A stretch of DNA of 49,458 bases from Streptomyces cellulosae (GCA_014655195.1 BNBH01000042.1:1-49458); one strand, 5' to 3'. Positions 15,580 through 24,167 are shown, numbered from the stretch's first letter. Numbers and translations are program-made. The notes: generated by a model from the sequence alone, not told the origin.

Positions 15580-16734
15580 TCATACGTCCTGGAGACCGAG
15601 GAACTCGAAGGCCGCCGGCGGCAGCAGCTCCGAGGGCCGGTACAGCCCGTCCGGGCCCGGCTCCATGTCCCGCACGATGCGCTCCAGCAGCTCGTCGAGG
15701 CCGGGACGCCCGTCCGGGTCCGGCCGCAGACAGGGCGCGGCCACGTCCACGAACTCCTCCGGCACCCCGCTCAGGTCGGGCCCCTCGGTCTGCATGCGGA
15801 GCATGGTGCGCACGGGGTCGCTGCCCGGATACGGGCTGTGCCCGGTCGCGGCGAACACCAGCACCGCGCCCAGCGCGTACACGTCGCTCGCGGACGTCAC
15901 CTTCCGCGCGTCCAGCGCCTGCTCGGGCGACATGTAGGCGGGCGTGCCCAGCGTGGTGTGCGCGACGGTCAGCTTGCTGGCCGCGGCGGCCGCCGCCAGG
16001 GCGAGCCCGAAGTCGATCACGCGCAGACCGTCCACGCCGACCAGCACGTTGGACGGCTTGAGGTCGCGGTGGACGATGTCCGCCGCGTGCACCGAGCGCA
16101 GCGCCTCCACCAGCTGCGCGGCCACCCAGCGCAGCGCCCTGAGCGGCAGCGGCCCGCACGCGTCGACCAGGTCCTTCAGGGACGGCGCCGAGACGTACGC
16201 GGTGGCCAGCCAGGGGATGTCCCCGGTGGTGTCCGCGTCCACGACGGGTGGTGCGTAGAAGCCGTTCACGCCCCGCGCGGCGGCCACCTCACGCTGGAAG
16301 CGCCTGCGGAACTCCAGGTCGTCGGCCAGTTCCTCCTTGACGACCTTGACGGCGAGCAGCCGCCCGGCCGGGGTCCGCCCGAGGAACACCCGGCCCATCG
16401 ACCCGCTGCCGATCCTCCGCAGCACCGTGTACGGCCCGACCCGGCGCGGGTCGAAGGGCTGCAGCGGCTTCCAACGGGACGTGGGGTCCCACTCGTGGTG
16501 CGTCGGCCGCAGCACCGAACCGGCGGGCGGCGCCGCGGGCGACGGCACCCGGGGCAGGGACACGGCCGTCTCCTGCACGACACCCAGGGCGTCGATCAGC
16601 TCCCGGACCACCGGCGCCTCGATCGTGGCCGACGCCGACCGTACGAAGTGGCCCAGCTCGGTCATCTTGTCCACGACGACCCTGCTGTCGACCCCGACCC
16701 TCTTGGCCAGCTCGTAGACCCGTACGTTCGCCAC
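15580..16734 (-). CDS. Ser/Thr protein kinase with N-terminal IF-2-like (IF2N) domain
   Basis: A 384-aa cytoplasmic Hanks-type kinase. Residues 1-51 (VRVYELAKRVGVDSRVVV and FVRSASATIEAPVVREL) closely resemble the IF2N domain at the start of actinobacterial translation initiation factor IF-2. A Pro-rich linker (52-98) follows, then the kinase domain at about 101-365: glycine loop IGSGSMGRV (108-116), K130, E149, H222-R223-D224 with DLKPSN, D241-F242-G243 and SPE at 269-271. All catalytic elements are present, so it should be active. Unlike PknA/PknB types it has no transmembrane segment or PASTA domains. GTG start with GGAGGAG 7 bases upstream. The IF2N domain may dock it on ribosomes or nucleic acid (inference). 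Confidence 0.92.
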   Translation of the reverse strand: MANVRVYELAKRVGVDSRVVVDKMTELGHFVRSASATIEAPVVRELIDALGVVQETAVSLPRVPSPAAPPAGSVLRPTHHEWDPTSRWKPLQPFDPRRVGPYTVLRRIGSGSMGRVFLGRTPAGRLLAVKVVKEELADDLEFRRRFQREVAAARGVNGFYAPPVVDADTTGDIPWLATAYVSAPSLKDLVDACGPLPLRALRWVAAQLVEALRSVHAADIVHRDLKPSNVLVGVDGLRVIDFGLALAAAAAASKLTVAHTTLGTPAYMSPEQALDARKVTSASDVYALGAVLVFAATGHSPYPGSDPVRTMLRMQTEGPDLSGVPEEFVDVAAPCLRPDPDGRPGLDELLERIVRDMEPGPDGLYRPSELLPPAAFEFLGLQDV

Positions 16735-16842
16735 ACCCGACTCCTCCGACGGAGGCCCGTCCTGGCCTCGCAGGGGTCAAGAATATGGGTGCGGACGGGT
16801 CAAAATACGGACAAACACCGGGGCGTCGCGCGGGTGTTGACG

Positions 16843-17961
16843 TCAGTGCGGCAGCGTGGCCGGGCTGCCGCCGTTCGCCTCGTAGCCGGCGACCGCCAGG
16901 GCGCGGTACACCGCGAACTCGGCGGCCGGGTCCGGGGAGAGCGTCCACGGCAGGGCGCCGACGTGCCCGTCGACGTGTATGAGCTGGTTCATGGCCTCCG
17001 CCCAGCGTTCGGAACGCACCAGGAAGAAGATCAGCATGTGCCGCACGTGCGCCAGCATCGGGTCGTCCGGACGGGCCGCGTGCACCGCGTGCAGCGCGCC
17101 GTGGATCGCCTTGGAGACGACCTCGCTCTGGTAGAACCCGCTGACCAGGTTCACCTCCGGGAGGTGCTCGAACACCGCGAACAGCGGCATCGCGGCCAAC
17201 AGCGACCCCTGGGGCGCCCGAGCCGCCGCGGCCTCCGCGAAGTCGTACGCCTGCTGCCGCGAGCCGTGCCACTTCTCGCACCAGTAGTGCAGCGCGGCCA
17301 GGTGCGCGCCCATGTGCGCCGGGGCGCGGTCCAGGATCTTCAGCCAGACCTGCTCGAACTCCTGCTGGGAGTAACCGAGTCCGCGCGCCACGGACAGCTC
17401 CACGATGTACGGCACCGGGTCGCCGGGGGCCAGCAGCGCGGCCTCGCCGCACGCCGCCTTGGCCTCCTCCATGATGATCCGGAACTCGTCCGAGCCGGGC
17501 GCGGCCGTGCGCCACGCCTGCTGCACCAGGAACTCCGCGTGCACCGCGGCGCCGCCCGCGTCCTTGGGCGCCTCGGTGCGCCACACCCGCAGCCACTGGC
17601 CGCCCGGCGCCTCGGAGACCCCGCCGGGCCGCTGCGCCAGCTCCAGGGACGCGGCGCCCGCGAAGGCCTGCACCCGCTGCCAGCGCTGCTCGCCGTCCGC
17701 GGGCGTGCCCGCCAGCAGTTGCTGCGCCGCGCGGTAGTCCTGGGTCCGCTGCACCACGTCGAGGACGTCCAGCAGGTCCTGGTCGGGGCCGGGCAGGCGG
17801 ATGTCCAGCTCCTCCTGGCGCGCGAAGCCGTAGTTCGCCGGGTCCGCCGCGTCCGGGTGGCCGGGCGGGACCAGGCCCACGGCACTGCGCCGGCGCCGCA
17901 GGAACGGCAGCACCACGGCGGTGAGCATGACGAGGGCGATCAGGACCCACAGAATCTCCAT
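16843..17961 (-). CDS. Membrane-anchored TPR-like hypothetical protein
   Basis: A 372-aa protein. The N-terminal hydrophobic anchor MEILWVLIALVMLTAVVLPF (1-20) is followed by RRRR, giving a cytoplasmic C-terminal body (positive-inside rule). The body is predicted helical, with repeated Ala/Leu/Glu patterns such as DYRAAQQLLAGTPADGEQRW and ERWAEAMNQLIHVDGHVGALP that suggest tetratricopeptide-like helical repeats and a protein-interaction role. I do not recognise a specific family. The start at 17961 is chosen because it begins the anchor; the frame extends to 18036 without supporting features, and no strong ribosome site is seen. It is divergent from metB (163 bp) and upstream of the kinase gene on the same strand, with a 108-bp gap. 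Confidence 0.75.
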   Translation of the reverse strand: MEILWVLIALVMLTAVVLPFLRRRRSAVGLVPPGHPDAADPANYGFARQEELDIRLPGPDQDLLDVLDVVQRTQDYRAAQQLLAGTPADGEQRWQRVQAFAGAASLELAQRPGGVSEAPGGQWLRVWRTEAPKDAGGAAVHAEFLVQQAWRTAAPGSDEFRIIMEEAKAACGEAALLAPGDPVPYIVELSVARGLGYSQQEFEQVWLKILDRAPAHMGAHLAALHYWCEKWHGSRQQAYDFAEAAAARAPQGSLLAAMPLFAVFEHLPEVNLVSGFYQSEVVSKAIHGALHAVHAARPDDPMLAHVRHMLIFFLVRSERWAEAMNQLIHVDGHVGALPWTLSPDPAAEFAVYRALAVAGYEANGGSPATLPH

Positions 17962-18124
17962 GTCACAAGCGAACCAGACCGCGTGCCCGAATGGCCAACC
18001 CGGTGCCCGTCCCTGTGGAAAACTCCCGCCGACCACCCCCTGAGAGGCTCCGCACGGGCCCCGCCGCCCCGTCCGGACCGGCCGCGGCCGTCATCACACC
18101 CTTCCGCGCACTACCCTCGGGCGC

Positions 18125-19282
18125 ATGAGCGACAGGCACATCAGTCAGCACTTCGAGACGCTCGCGATCCACGCGGGCAACACCGCCGACCCGTTGACGG
18201 GCGCGGTCGTCCCGCCGATCTACCAGGTGTCCACCTACAAGCAGGACGGCGTCGGCGGCCTGCGCGGCGGTTACGAGTACAGCCGCAGCGCCAACCCGAC
18301 CAGGACCGCCCTGGAGGAGAACCTGGCCGCCCTCGAGGGCGGCCGCCGCGGGCTCGCGTTCGCGTCCGGACTGGCGGCCGAGGACTGCCTGTTGCGCACG
18401 CTGCTCGCGCCCGGCGACCACGTGGTCATCCCGAACGACGCGTACGGCGGCACGTTCCGCCTGTTCGCGAAGGTCGTGGCGCGCTGGGGCGTGGAGTGGT
18501 CGGTGGCCGACACCTCCGACCCCGCGGCGGTGCGGGCCGCGATCACCCCGAAGACCAAGGTCATCTGGGTGGAGACCCCCTCCAACCCGCTCCTCGGCAT
18601 CACCGACATCGCAGCCGTCGCCCAGGTGGCGCGGGACGCCGGCGCCCGGCTCGTCGTCGACAACACCTTCGCCACGCCGTACCTCCAGCAGCCGCTGGCG
18701 CTCGGCGCGGACGTCGTCGTGCACTCCCTGACCAAGTACATGGGCGGCCACTCGGACGTCGTCGGCGGCGCCCTGGTCACGGCCGACGCGGAGCTGGGCG
18801 AGGAGCTGGCGTTCCACCAGAACGCGATGGGCGCGGTCGCCGGGCCGTTCGACTCGTGGCTGGTGCTGCGCGGCACCAAGACCCTGTCGGTGCGCATGGA
18901 CCGCCACAGCGAGAACGCGGCCCGCGTCGCCGACATGCTCACCCGCCACAAGCGCGTGACGAGCGTGCTGTACCCGGGCCTGCCCGACCACCCCGGTCAC
19001 GAGGTCGCCGCCAAGCAGATGCGCTCCTTCGGCGGGATGATCTCCTTCCGCGTCGAGGGCGGCGAGGAGGCGGCGGTCGAGGTCTGCAACCGCGCGAAGG
19101 TGTTCACCCTGGGCGAGTCCCTGGGCGGCGTCGAGTCGCTCATCGAGCACCCGGGCCGTATGACGCACGCGTCGGTGGCCGGCTCGCAGCTGGAGGTCCC
19201 GGCCGACCTGGTGCGTCTGTCCGTCGGTATCGAGAACGTCGACGACCTGCTCGAGGACCTGCAGCAGGCGCTGGGCCGCTAG
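18125..19282 (+). CDS. metB: Cystathionine gamma-synthase family PLP enzyme
   Basis: A 385-aa Cys/Met-metabolism PLP enzyme. Schiff-base K204 lies in SLTKYMGGHSD, and phosphate-binding Y52 and R54 in YEYSRSANPTR. SGLAAEDCLLRTLLAPGDHVV is a typical cofactor-stacking region. It probably joins an O-acyl-homoserine with cysteine to give cystathionine for methionine synthesis. The reverse direction (cystathionine gamma-lyase) cannot be excluded, because many actinobacterial members do both. The ATG at 18125 (MSDRHISQHF) matches the usual start, but no clear ribosome site stands before it, so the message may be leaderless or nearly so. The gene is monocistronic; the downstream pair is convergent, 19 bp away, with no obvious hairpin. 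Confidence 0.9.
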   Translation: MSDRHISQHFETLAIHAGNTADPLTGAVVPPIYQVSTYKQDGVGGLRGGYEYSRSANPTRTALEENLAALEGGRRGLAFASGLAAEDCLLRTLLAPGDHVVIPNDAYGGTFRLFAKVVARWGVEWSVADTSDPAAVRAAITPKTKVIWVETPSNPLLGITDIAAVAQVARDAGARLVVDNTFATPYLQQPLALGADVVVHSLTKYMGGHSDVVGGALVTADAELGEELAFHQNAMGAVAGPFDSWLVLRGTKTLSVRMDRHSENAARVADMLTRHKRVTSVLYPGLPDHPGHEVAAKQMRSFGGMISFRVEGGEEAAVEVCNRAKVFTLGESLGGVESLIEHPGRMTHASVAGSQLEVPADLVRLSVGIENVDDLLEDLQQALGR

Positions 19283-19301
19283 AGCACGAGCAAAGGCCCG
19301 T

Positions 19302-19577
19302 TCACCAGCCGGTGAGGGGTGGGGTCGTCTCCGACGGCGGCTCCACCCAGGGCCGGGCGGTCAGCGCCCACACCGTGAACGCCACGGTGGCCGCGCACAG
19401 CAGCAGCCACATCACGCGCCGGGCGTAGCTGCGGCGCCGCAGCATGCGGGCGCCGCGCCGCACCGCCTCCGCGGCGAGGTCGGGCGGCAGCACCGGCGGG
19501 CGTGCCACCATCAGCCGCCGCACCCGCTCCTCACGGTTCGAGCGGTTCACCGGACCGACCCCCGTCTCCCCGGTCAT
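19302..19577 (-). CDS. Small single-span membrane protein coupled to sigma-like gene
   Basis: A 91-aa protein. The cytoplasmic, strongly basic N-terminal half (REERVRRLMVARPPVLPPDLAAEAV, RRGARMLRRRSYARR) precedes one transmembrane segment at about 55-75 (VMWLLLCAATVAFTVWAL). A short tail (RPWVEPPSETTPPLTGW) follows. Its ATG overlaps the TGA of the sigma-like gene by 4 bases (ATGA), so translation is probably coupled. A small membrane protein after a sigma factor suggests an anti-sigma or partner role, but it lacks a visible zinc anti-sigma motif (HxxxCxxC), so the function is inferred only from context. Confidence 0.78.
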   Translation of the reverse strand: MTGETGVGPVNRSNREERVRRLMVARPPVLPPDLAAEAVRRGARMLRRRSYARRVMWLLLCAATVAFTVWALTARPWVEPPSETTPPLTGW

Positions 19578-20074
19578 GACGGCACCGTGCCGGCGCGGCC
19601 CGTCAACGGCGCCGGTTCCGGCGCGGGACGCAGCACGACGGACATCGCACGGTTCTGCACCGCCCGCACCCGCTCCGCCGGCAGGCCCAGCAGGGCCGCC
19701 GTCCGTTCCTCGCCGATGCCCTCGTGCAGCCGCATCACCAGGACCAGCCGCTCCTGCGGGCTCAGCCCGGCCAGCGGACCGGCCGGCCGGAGGCGGAAGG
19801 GCAGGCGCCCGCTGTAGCGGTGGGCGTTGACCGCGAACCTGGCCATCAGACAGCGCCGGGTGTGGTCGTACGGATCCTCGCCGTGCAGCCGGTCCCAGCA
19901 GGCGTACGTACGGGCCAGGGCGAGGGTGAGCAGACGCCGGGCGCGCGGGTTGGCGTCCCGGGGCTCCGCGGTCAGCAGGGTCGCGGTGTGCAGCAGCCGT
20001 CCGCCCGCGCCCGCCACGTACGCCCGGAACTCCTGGGCGCGGCGGACGTCGTCGTACGCATGCCGTGGTCGCAC
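19574..20074 (-). CDS. Sigma-70 family (ECF-like) protein
   Basis: A 166-aa protein. EFRAYVAGAGGRLLHTATLLTA (about 15-36) resembles the beginning of sigma region 2 in SigE-like ECF factors. LSPQERLVLVMRLHEGIGEERTAALLGLPAERVRAVQNRAM (about 105-145) is a typical region 4 helix-turn-helix. Region 2 is otherwise divergent: the usual acidic -10 recognition block is not obvious, so it may be a degenerate or specialised factor. Start GTG 20074 is preferred because GGAGG stands 5 bases upstream; GTG 20080 overlaps that site. It is followed with a 4-base overlap by a small membrane protein, a likely two-gene unit. Confidence 0.75.
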   Translation of the reverse strand: MRPRHAYDDVRRAQEFRAYVAGAGGRLLHTATLLTAEPRDANPRARRLLTLALARTYACWDRLHGEDPYDHTRRCLMARFAVNAHRYSGRLPFRLRPAGPLAGLSPQERLVLVMRLHEGIGEERTAALLGLPAERVRAVQNRAMSVVLRPAPEPAPLTGRAGTVPS

Positions 20075-20199
20075 CCGCACCTCCCGAAGCCCCCGCGAAG
20101 GGCCGCCCGTGCCGCGCGGCGGACGGGGACTCCCTCACATATCAGGGCAGGGCGCGCCCCCGGGTCAAGAGGCGCGCACGGTGCGGGGGCGCGGCCGGG

Positions 20200-20718
20200 T
20201 CAGGAGTCGCCGCGGTCGTGTCCGGCCATCCGGGCGGACAGCGCGCCGTTGAACCGGGTGAGCAGCTCGCAGAACGCCTCGCGCTCCTCCGGTGACCAGT
20301 CGTGGGTCAGCTCGGCCATCAGCTGCCGCCGGGAGGCGCGTACCTCCTCCAGGCGGGCCTGGCCGCGCGGGGAGAGCTGGAGCACGACCGCGCGGCCGTC
20401 CTCCGGGTGGGAGGTCCGCTTCACCAGGCCGGTGTCCACGAGCGGTGCCACCTGGCGGGTGACGGTGGAGGAGTCGATCCCCATGGACGCGGCCAGGGCC
20501 TTGACGCCCATCGGGCCTTCCTTGTCGAGCCGGTTGAGCAGCAGGTAGGCGGCGCGGTCCATGGAGTTCCGCACCTGGCCGACCCCGCCGAGCCGGGTCT
20601 GTTCGGCGCGGCGGGCGAAGAGCGCCACCTCGTGCTGCAGAGTGTCGAGAAGACCGGTGTCGCCGACCGCGGTCAGATCGGTCGTCATGTCCATCGACAT
20701 TTCAGGTGTAGTGGGCAT
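20200..20718 (-). CDS. MarR-family transcriptional regulator
   Basis: A 172-aa winged-helix regulator. The recognition region KALAASMGIDSSTVTRQVAPLVDTGLVKRT and wing HPEDGRAVVLQLSPRG are characteristic. The N-terminal helix (LLDTLQHEVALFARRAEQTRLGG) should form the dimer interface. ATG 20718 is chosen over the open-frame extension to 20865, which would overlap the ilvA start region. A later ATG (20700) is also possible; no start has a strong ribosome site. It is divergent from ilvA across 145 bp and may regulate it or itself. The ligand is unknown. Confidence 0.88.
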   Translation of the reverse strand: MPTTPEMSMDMTTDLTAVGDTGLLDTLQHEVALFARRAEQTRLGGVGQVRNSMDRAAYLLLNRLDKEGPMGVKALAASMGIDSSTVTRQVAPLVDTGLVKRTSHPEDGRAVVLQLSPRGQARLEEVRASRRQLMAELTHDWSPEEREAFCELLTRFNGALSARMAGHDRGDS

Positions 20719-20863
20719 GGCGGGGGGCTCACTTCGTGATGGGCTGCTGATGGGACGACAGGGTACGCGGCCGGGGCGCGGACCGTACCGGGGCTGTGCA
20801 AAGCGGTCGTCCGCGGGTTGGTCACACCGGGGTGGTCCCCGGGGAAACTGCGATGCTGGAGAC

Positions 20864-22093
20864 ATGAGCTACCGCACGGCCGACCGGCTGCGCACCGTCA
20901 CCCTCGACGACGTGCGCGGCTCCCACAAGATGCTCTCCGGCGTGGCCCGCACGACCGCCATGGAAGGCAGCCGGCACCTGTCCTCGCAGGTGGGGGCGCC
21001 GGTGCTGCTCAAGTGCGAGAACCTCCAGCGGACCGGCTCCTTCAAACTGCGCGGCGCGTACGTGCGGATCGCCGGCCTGCTCCCCGAGGAGCGGGCCGCG
21101 GGAGTCGTCGCGGCGAGCGCGGGCAACCACGCGCAGGGCGTGGCGCTGGCGTCGTCGCTGCTCGGTGTGCGCTCGACGGTGTTCATGCCGAAGGGCGCCC
21201 CGCTGCCGAAGATCAGCGCGACCCGGGAGTACGGGGCCGAGGTGCGGCTGCACGGCCAGGTGGTGGACGAGTCGCTGGCCGCGGCGCAGGAGTACGCGCG
21301 CGAGACGGGAGCGGTGTTCATCCACCCCTTCGACCACCCGGACATCATCGCCGGGCAGGGCACGGTGGGCCTGGAGATCCTGGAGCAGTGCCCCGAGGTG
21401 CGGACGATCGTCGTCGGGATCGGCGGGGGCGGGCTCGCGGCCGGGATCGCGGTGGCGGTGAAGGCGCTCCGTCCCGACGTGCGGATCGTCGGCGTGCAGG
21501 CGGAGGGCGCGGCGGCCTACCCGCCGTCGCTGGCCGCCGGGCGCCCGCTGTCGCTGAGCCACCCGGCGACGATGGCCGACGGGATCAAGGTGGGGCGGCC
21601 GGGCGACGTGCCGTTCGCGCTGGTCGGCGAGCTGGTGGACGAGGTGTGCACGGTCACCGAGGACGAGCTGTCGGCCGCGCTGCTGCTGTGCCTGGAGCGG
21701 GCCAAGCTGGTCGTCGAACCGGCCGGGGCGAGCCCGGTCGCGGCGCTGCTGAGCCGCCCGGAGGCCTTCGAGGGCCCGGTGGTGGCGGTGCTGTCCGGCG
21801 GGAACGTGGACCCGGTGCTGATGGAGCGGGTGCTGCGGCACGGCATGGCGGCACAGGGCCGCTACCTGGCCGTACGGCTGCGGCTGACCGATCGTCCGGG
21901 CGCCCTCGCCTCGCTCCTCGGGGCGTTGTCAGTGGTCGACGCTAACGTCCTCGACGTGAGCCACGTGCGGACGGACCCGCGGCTGGGACTCACGGAGGCG
22001 GAGGTCGAGCTGCATCTGGAGACCAAGGGGCCGGCGCACTGCGCCGAGGTCCAGCAGGCCCTGCGCGACGCGGGTTACACGGTCATGGGCTGA
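20864..22093 (+). CDS. ilvA: Threonine ammonia-lyase (threonine dehydratase) with ACT domain
   Basis: Converts threonine to 2-oxobutanoate and ammonia, the first step toward isoleucine. The 409-aa PLP enzyme has K61 in SFKLRGAY, the Ser/Asn region SAGNHAQG and the phosphate loop GGGGLAAG. One C-terminal ACT domain (about 330-409: LAVRLRLTDRPGALASLLGALS) probably binds an effector amino acid. One rather than two ACT-like modules is the shorter form seen in actinobacteria. The open frame reaches back to 20561 through the MarR gene, and ATG 20864 begins the homology. CCGGGG-TGGT-CCCCGG (20827-20842) could form a small hairpin in the leader. It is divergent from the MarR regulator. Confidence 0.93.
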   Translation: MSYRTADRLRTVTLDDVRGSHKMLSGVARTTAMEGSRHLSSQVGAPVLLKCENLQRTGSFKLRGAYVRIAGLLPEERAAGVVAASAGNHAQGVALASSLLGVRSTVFMPKGAPLPKISATREYGAEVRLHGQVVDESLAAAQEYARETGAVFIHPFDHPDIIAGQGTVGLEILEQCPEVRTIVVGIGGGGLAAGIAVAVKALRPDVRIVGVQAEGAAAYPPSLAAGRPLSLSHPATMADGIKVGRPGDVPFALVGELVDEVCTVTEDELSAALLLCLERAKLVVEPAGASPVAALLSRPEAFEGPVVAVLSGGNVDPVLMERVLRHGMAAQGRYLAVRLRLTDRPGALASLLGALSVVDANVLDVSHVRTDPRLGLTEAEVELHLETKGPAHCAEVQQALRDAGYTVMG

Positions 22094-22129
22094 CGGCCGG
22101 ACGCGGCCTCACCCCTCCGGGTCATTCCA

Positions 22130-22158
22130 TTGAGAGACGCGATACATCGCGTTATGGT
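22130..22158 (+). promoter_or_regulatory. Promoter with operator palindrome filling the spacer, before the DrrAB genes
   Basis: TTGAGA (22130-22135) and TATGGT (22153-22158) are separated by exactly 17 bp. A perfect inverted repeat, ACGCGAT-AC-ATCGCGT (22137-22152), occupies that spacer. A repressor bound there would exclude RNA polymerase. Actinobacterial PadR or TetR regulators of DrrAB pumps use such AT-centred palindromes (family knowledge); no such regulator is adjacent here. Confidence 0.6.
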
Positions 22159-22278
22159 GTGTGCTCTGTCACGGCGTGGCCGCCGGCGACCCCCGGGGCC
22201 CTCCCGGGGCGGCGCCCGGCGCATGCCGGCACACGAACCTAGGCTTTTCCGAAGAATCACGATGACGTGGAGATTCAT

Positions 22279-23268
22279 ATGCCAGGTGCCATCCAAGCCG
22301 AAGGTCTGGTGAAGACCTTCGGAGACGTCAAGGCACTGGACGGCGTCGACCTCGAGGTCCCGGAGGGGACCGTCCTGGGGCTGCTCGGGCCGAACGGCGC
22401 GGGCAAGACCACCACCGTCCGCTGCCTCACCACGCTTCTGCGTCCCGACAGCGGCCGGGCCGTCGTCGCCGGGATCGACGTGCTGAAGCACCCCGACGCC
22501 GTGCGCCGCTCGATCGGCCTGTCCGGCCAGTTCGCCGCCGTCGACGAGTACCTCACCGGCCGGGAGAACCTCCAGATGGTCGGCCAGCTCTACCAGATGA
22601 GGGCCAAGGCCGCCCGGGCCCGCGCGGACGAGCTGCTGGAGCAGTTCCACCTCGCGGACGCCGCCGACCGCACGGCCAAGACCTACTCCGGCGGCATGCG
22701 CCGCCGCCTCGACCTGGCCGCCGCCCTGGTCGTCTCCCCGCCCGTGATGTTCATGGACGAGCCGACGACCGGACTCGACCCGCGCAACCGCCAGCAGCTC
22801 TGGGACGTGATCAAGGACCTCGTCTCCGGCGGCACCACGCTGCTGCTCACCACGCAGTACCTGGAGGAGGCCGACCACCTGGCGCACGACATCGCGGTCG
22901 TCGACCAGGGCAAGGTCATCGCCCAGGGCACCTCCGACCAGCTCAAGGCCCGCACCGGCGGTGAGCGCGTCGAGGTCGTGGTGCACGAGCGCGAGCACAT
23001 CCGCACCGCGGCCGCCCTCCTCGACAAGTACAGCCTGCGGGGCCTCGGCCAGGGCGACACCACGGTCGAGGAGCACATGCGCAAGATCACCACGCCGGTC
23101 TCCGGCGGGGCCAAGCTGCTCGCCGAGATCATCCGCGAGCTCGACGCCGAGGGCATCGAGATCGACGACATCGGCCTGCGCCGCCCCACCCTCGACGACG
23201 TGTTCCTGTCCCTCACCGGCCATGTCGCCGAGTCCGCGCAGTCCGACGACGAGGAGGCCGCGAAGTGA
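22279..23268 (+). CDS. DrrA-type ABC transporter ATP-binding protein
   Basis: A 329-aa ATPase subunit of a daunorubicin-resistance-like exporter. Walker A GPNGAGKT is at 37-44, Q84 (Q-loop), signature YSGGMRRR at 136-143, Walker B VMFMDE ending E161, and a switch region TTQYLEEADHLAHD with Gln where many ABC ATPases have His. That Gln is typical of the DrrA group. The C-terminal extension (about 225-315) ending RRPTLDDVFLSLTGH is the DUF4162-like domain of this family. ATG 22279 has GGAG 7 bases upstream. It overlaps the permease gene by 4 bases. The substrate cannot be read from sequence; drug or lipid export is usual. Confidence 0.93.
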   Translation: MPGAIQAEGLVKTFGDVKALDGVDLEVPEGTVLGLLGPNGAGKTTTVRCLTTLLRPDSGRAVVAGIDVLKHPDAVRRSIGLSGQFAAVDEYLTGRENLQMVGQLYQMRAKAARARADELLEQFHLADAADRTAKTYSGGMRRRLDLAAALVVSPPVMFMDEPTTGLDPRNRQQLWDVIKDLVSGGTTLLLTTQYLEEADHLAHDIAVVDQGKVIAQGTSDQLKARTGGERVEVVVHEREHIRTAAALLDKYSLRGLGQGDTTVEEHMRKITTPVSGGAKLLAEIIRELDAEGIEIDDIGLRRPTLDDVFLSLTGHVAESAQSDDEEAAK

Positions 23269-24110
23269 GTGCCGTCACCGAATCCGTGCGGGTCGCGTCC
23301 CACGGGAACGCGTTCACCCGCTCCGTCCGCGACTCGCTGGTCGTCGCCAAGCGCAACCTGATCCGCATGGTCCGCATCCCCGAGGTGGTCATCTTCGGGC
23401 TGATCCAGCCGATCATGTTCGTGGTGCTGTTCTCGTACGTGTTCGGCGGCTCGCTGGACATCGGCGGCTCCACCAGCCCGCAGGTCTACCGCGAGTTCCT
23501 GATGGCCGGCATCTTCGCCCAGACCGTCACGTTCGCCACGGCGGGCGCCGGAGCGGGCATCGCCGAGGACATGCACAAGGGGCTCATCGACCGCTTCCGC
23601 TCCCTGCCGATGGCGCGCGGCGCGGTGCTCACCGGCCGCACCCTCGCCGACATGGTGCAGACGGCGCTCACCCTGCTCGTGCTCGCGATCGTCGCCCTGC
23701 TGGTCGGCTGGCGCACCCACACCAGCATCGGCGAGGTGCTCGGCGCGTTCGGCCTGCTGCTGCTCACCGGGTACGCGTTCACCTGGATCGGCGCGGTCAT
23801 CGGCCTGTCGGTGCGCACCCCCGAGGCGGCGACCTCCGGCGGCCTGGTCTGGCTGTTCCCGGTCACGTTCGTGTCGAACGCGTTCGTGGACTCCAGCAAC
23901 ATGACGCCCTGGCTGCGGCACATCGCGGACTGGAACCCGTTCAGCGCCACCGTGCAGGCGTGCCGCGAGCTGTTCGGCAACCCGGGCGTCTCCACGTCCG
24001 ACGCCTGGCCGATGCAGCACCCGGTGTGGGCGTCGGTGATCTACTCCGTGCTGATCATCGCGGTCTTCCGCACCCTGGCCGTGCGCAAGTACCGCTCGGC
24101 CGCGGCATGA
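23265..24110 (+). CDS. DrrB-type ABC-2 transporter permease
   Basis: A 281-aa integral membrane partner of the preceding ATPase. Its GTG start overlaps the ATPase stop (GTGA), so the two are translationally coupled. About six hydrophobic segments are visible: IFGLIQPIMFVVLFSYVF, a region around VTFATAGAGAG, ALTLLVLAIVALLVGW, AFGLLLLTGYAFTWIGAVIGLS, GGLVWLFPVTFVSNAFV and VIYSVLIIAVFRTLAV. These match the ABC-2 permease fold. The cytoplasmic coupling segment EDMHKGLIDRFRSLPMARGAV is conserved in DrrB proteins. A strong hairpin follows immediately. Confidence 0.92.
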   Translation: MSAVTESVRVASHGNAFTRSVRDSLVVAKRNLIRMVRIPEVVIFGLIQPIMFVVLFSYVFGGSLDIGGSTSPQVYREFLMAGIFAQTVTFATAGAGAGIAEDMHKGLIDRFRSLPMARGAVLTGRTLADMVQTALTLLVLAIVALLVGWRTHTSIGEVLGAFGLLLLTGYAFTWIGAVIGLSVRTPEAATSGGLVWLFPVTFVSNAFVDSSNMTPWLRHIADWNPFSATVQACRELFGNPGVSTSDAWPMQHPVWASVIYSVLIIAVFRTLAVRKYRSAAA

Positions 24111-24114
24111 CGAA

Positions 24115-24141
24115 GCCCCCGGCGCTCAGGGCGCCGGGGGC
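24115..24141. terminator. Bidirectional terminator between DrrB and greA
   Basis: 11-bp perfect stem (GCCCCCGGCGC at 24115-24125, complement 24131-24141), 5-nt loop, between convergent genes. Confidence 0.85.
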
Positions 24142-24167
24142 CCGTGAGGACTGCTCGAGACCGTGGG

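Noticed and set aside
15484..19428. A 1314-codon open frame on the + strand
   Set aside because: It runs antisense and out of frame through the kinase, membrane protein and metB genes, which have clear families. The translated product is Arg/Gly/His-rich shadow sequence.
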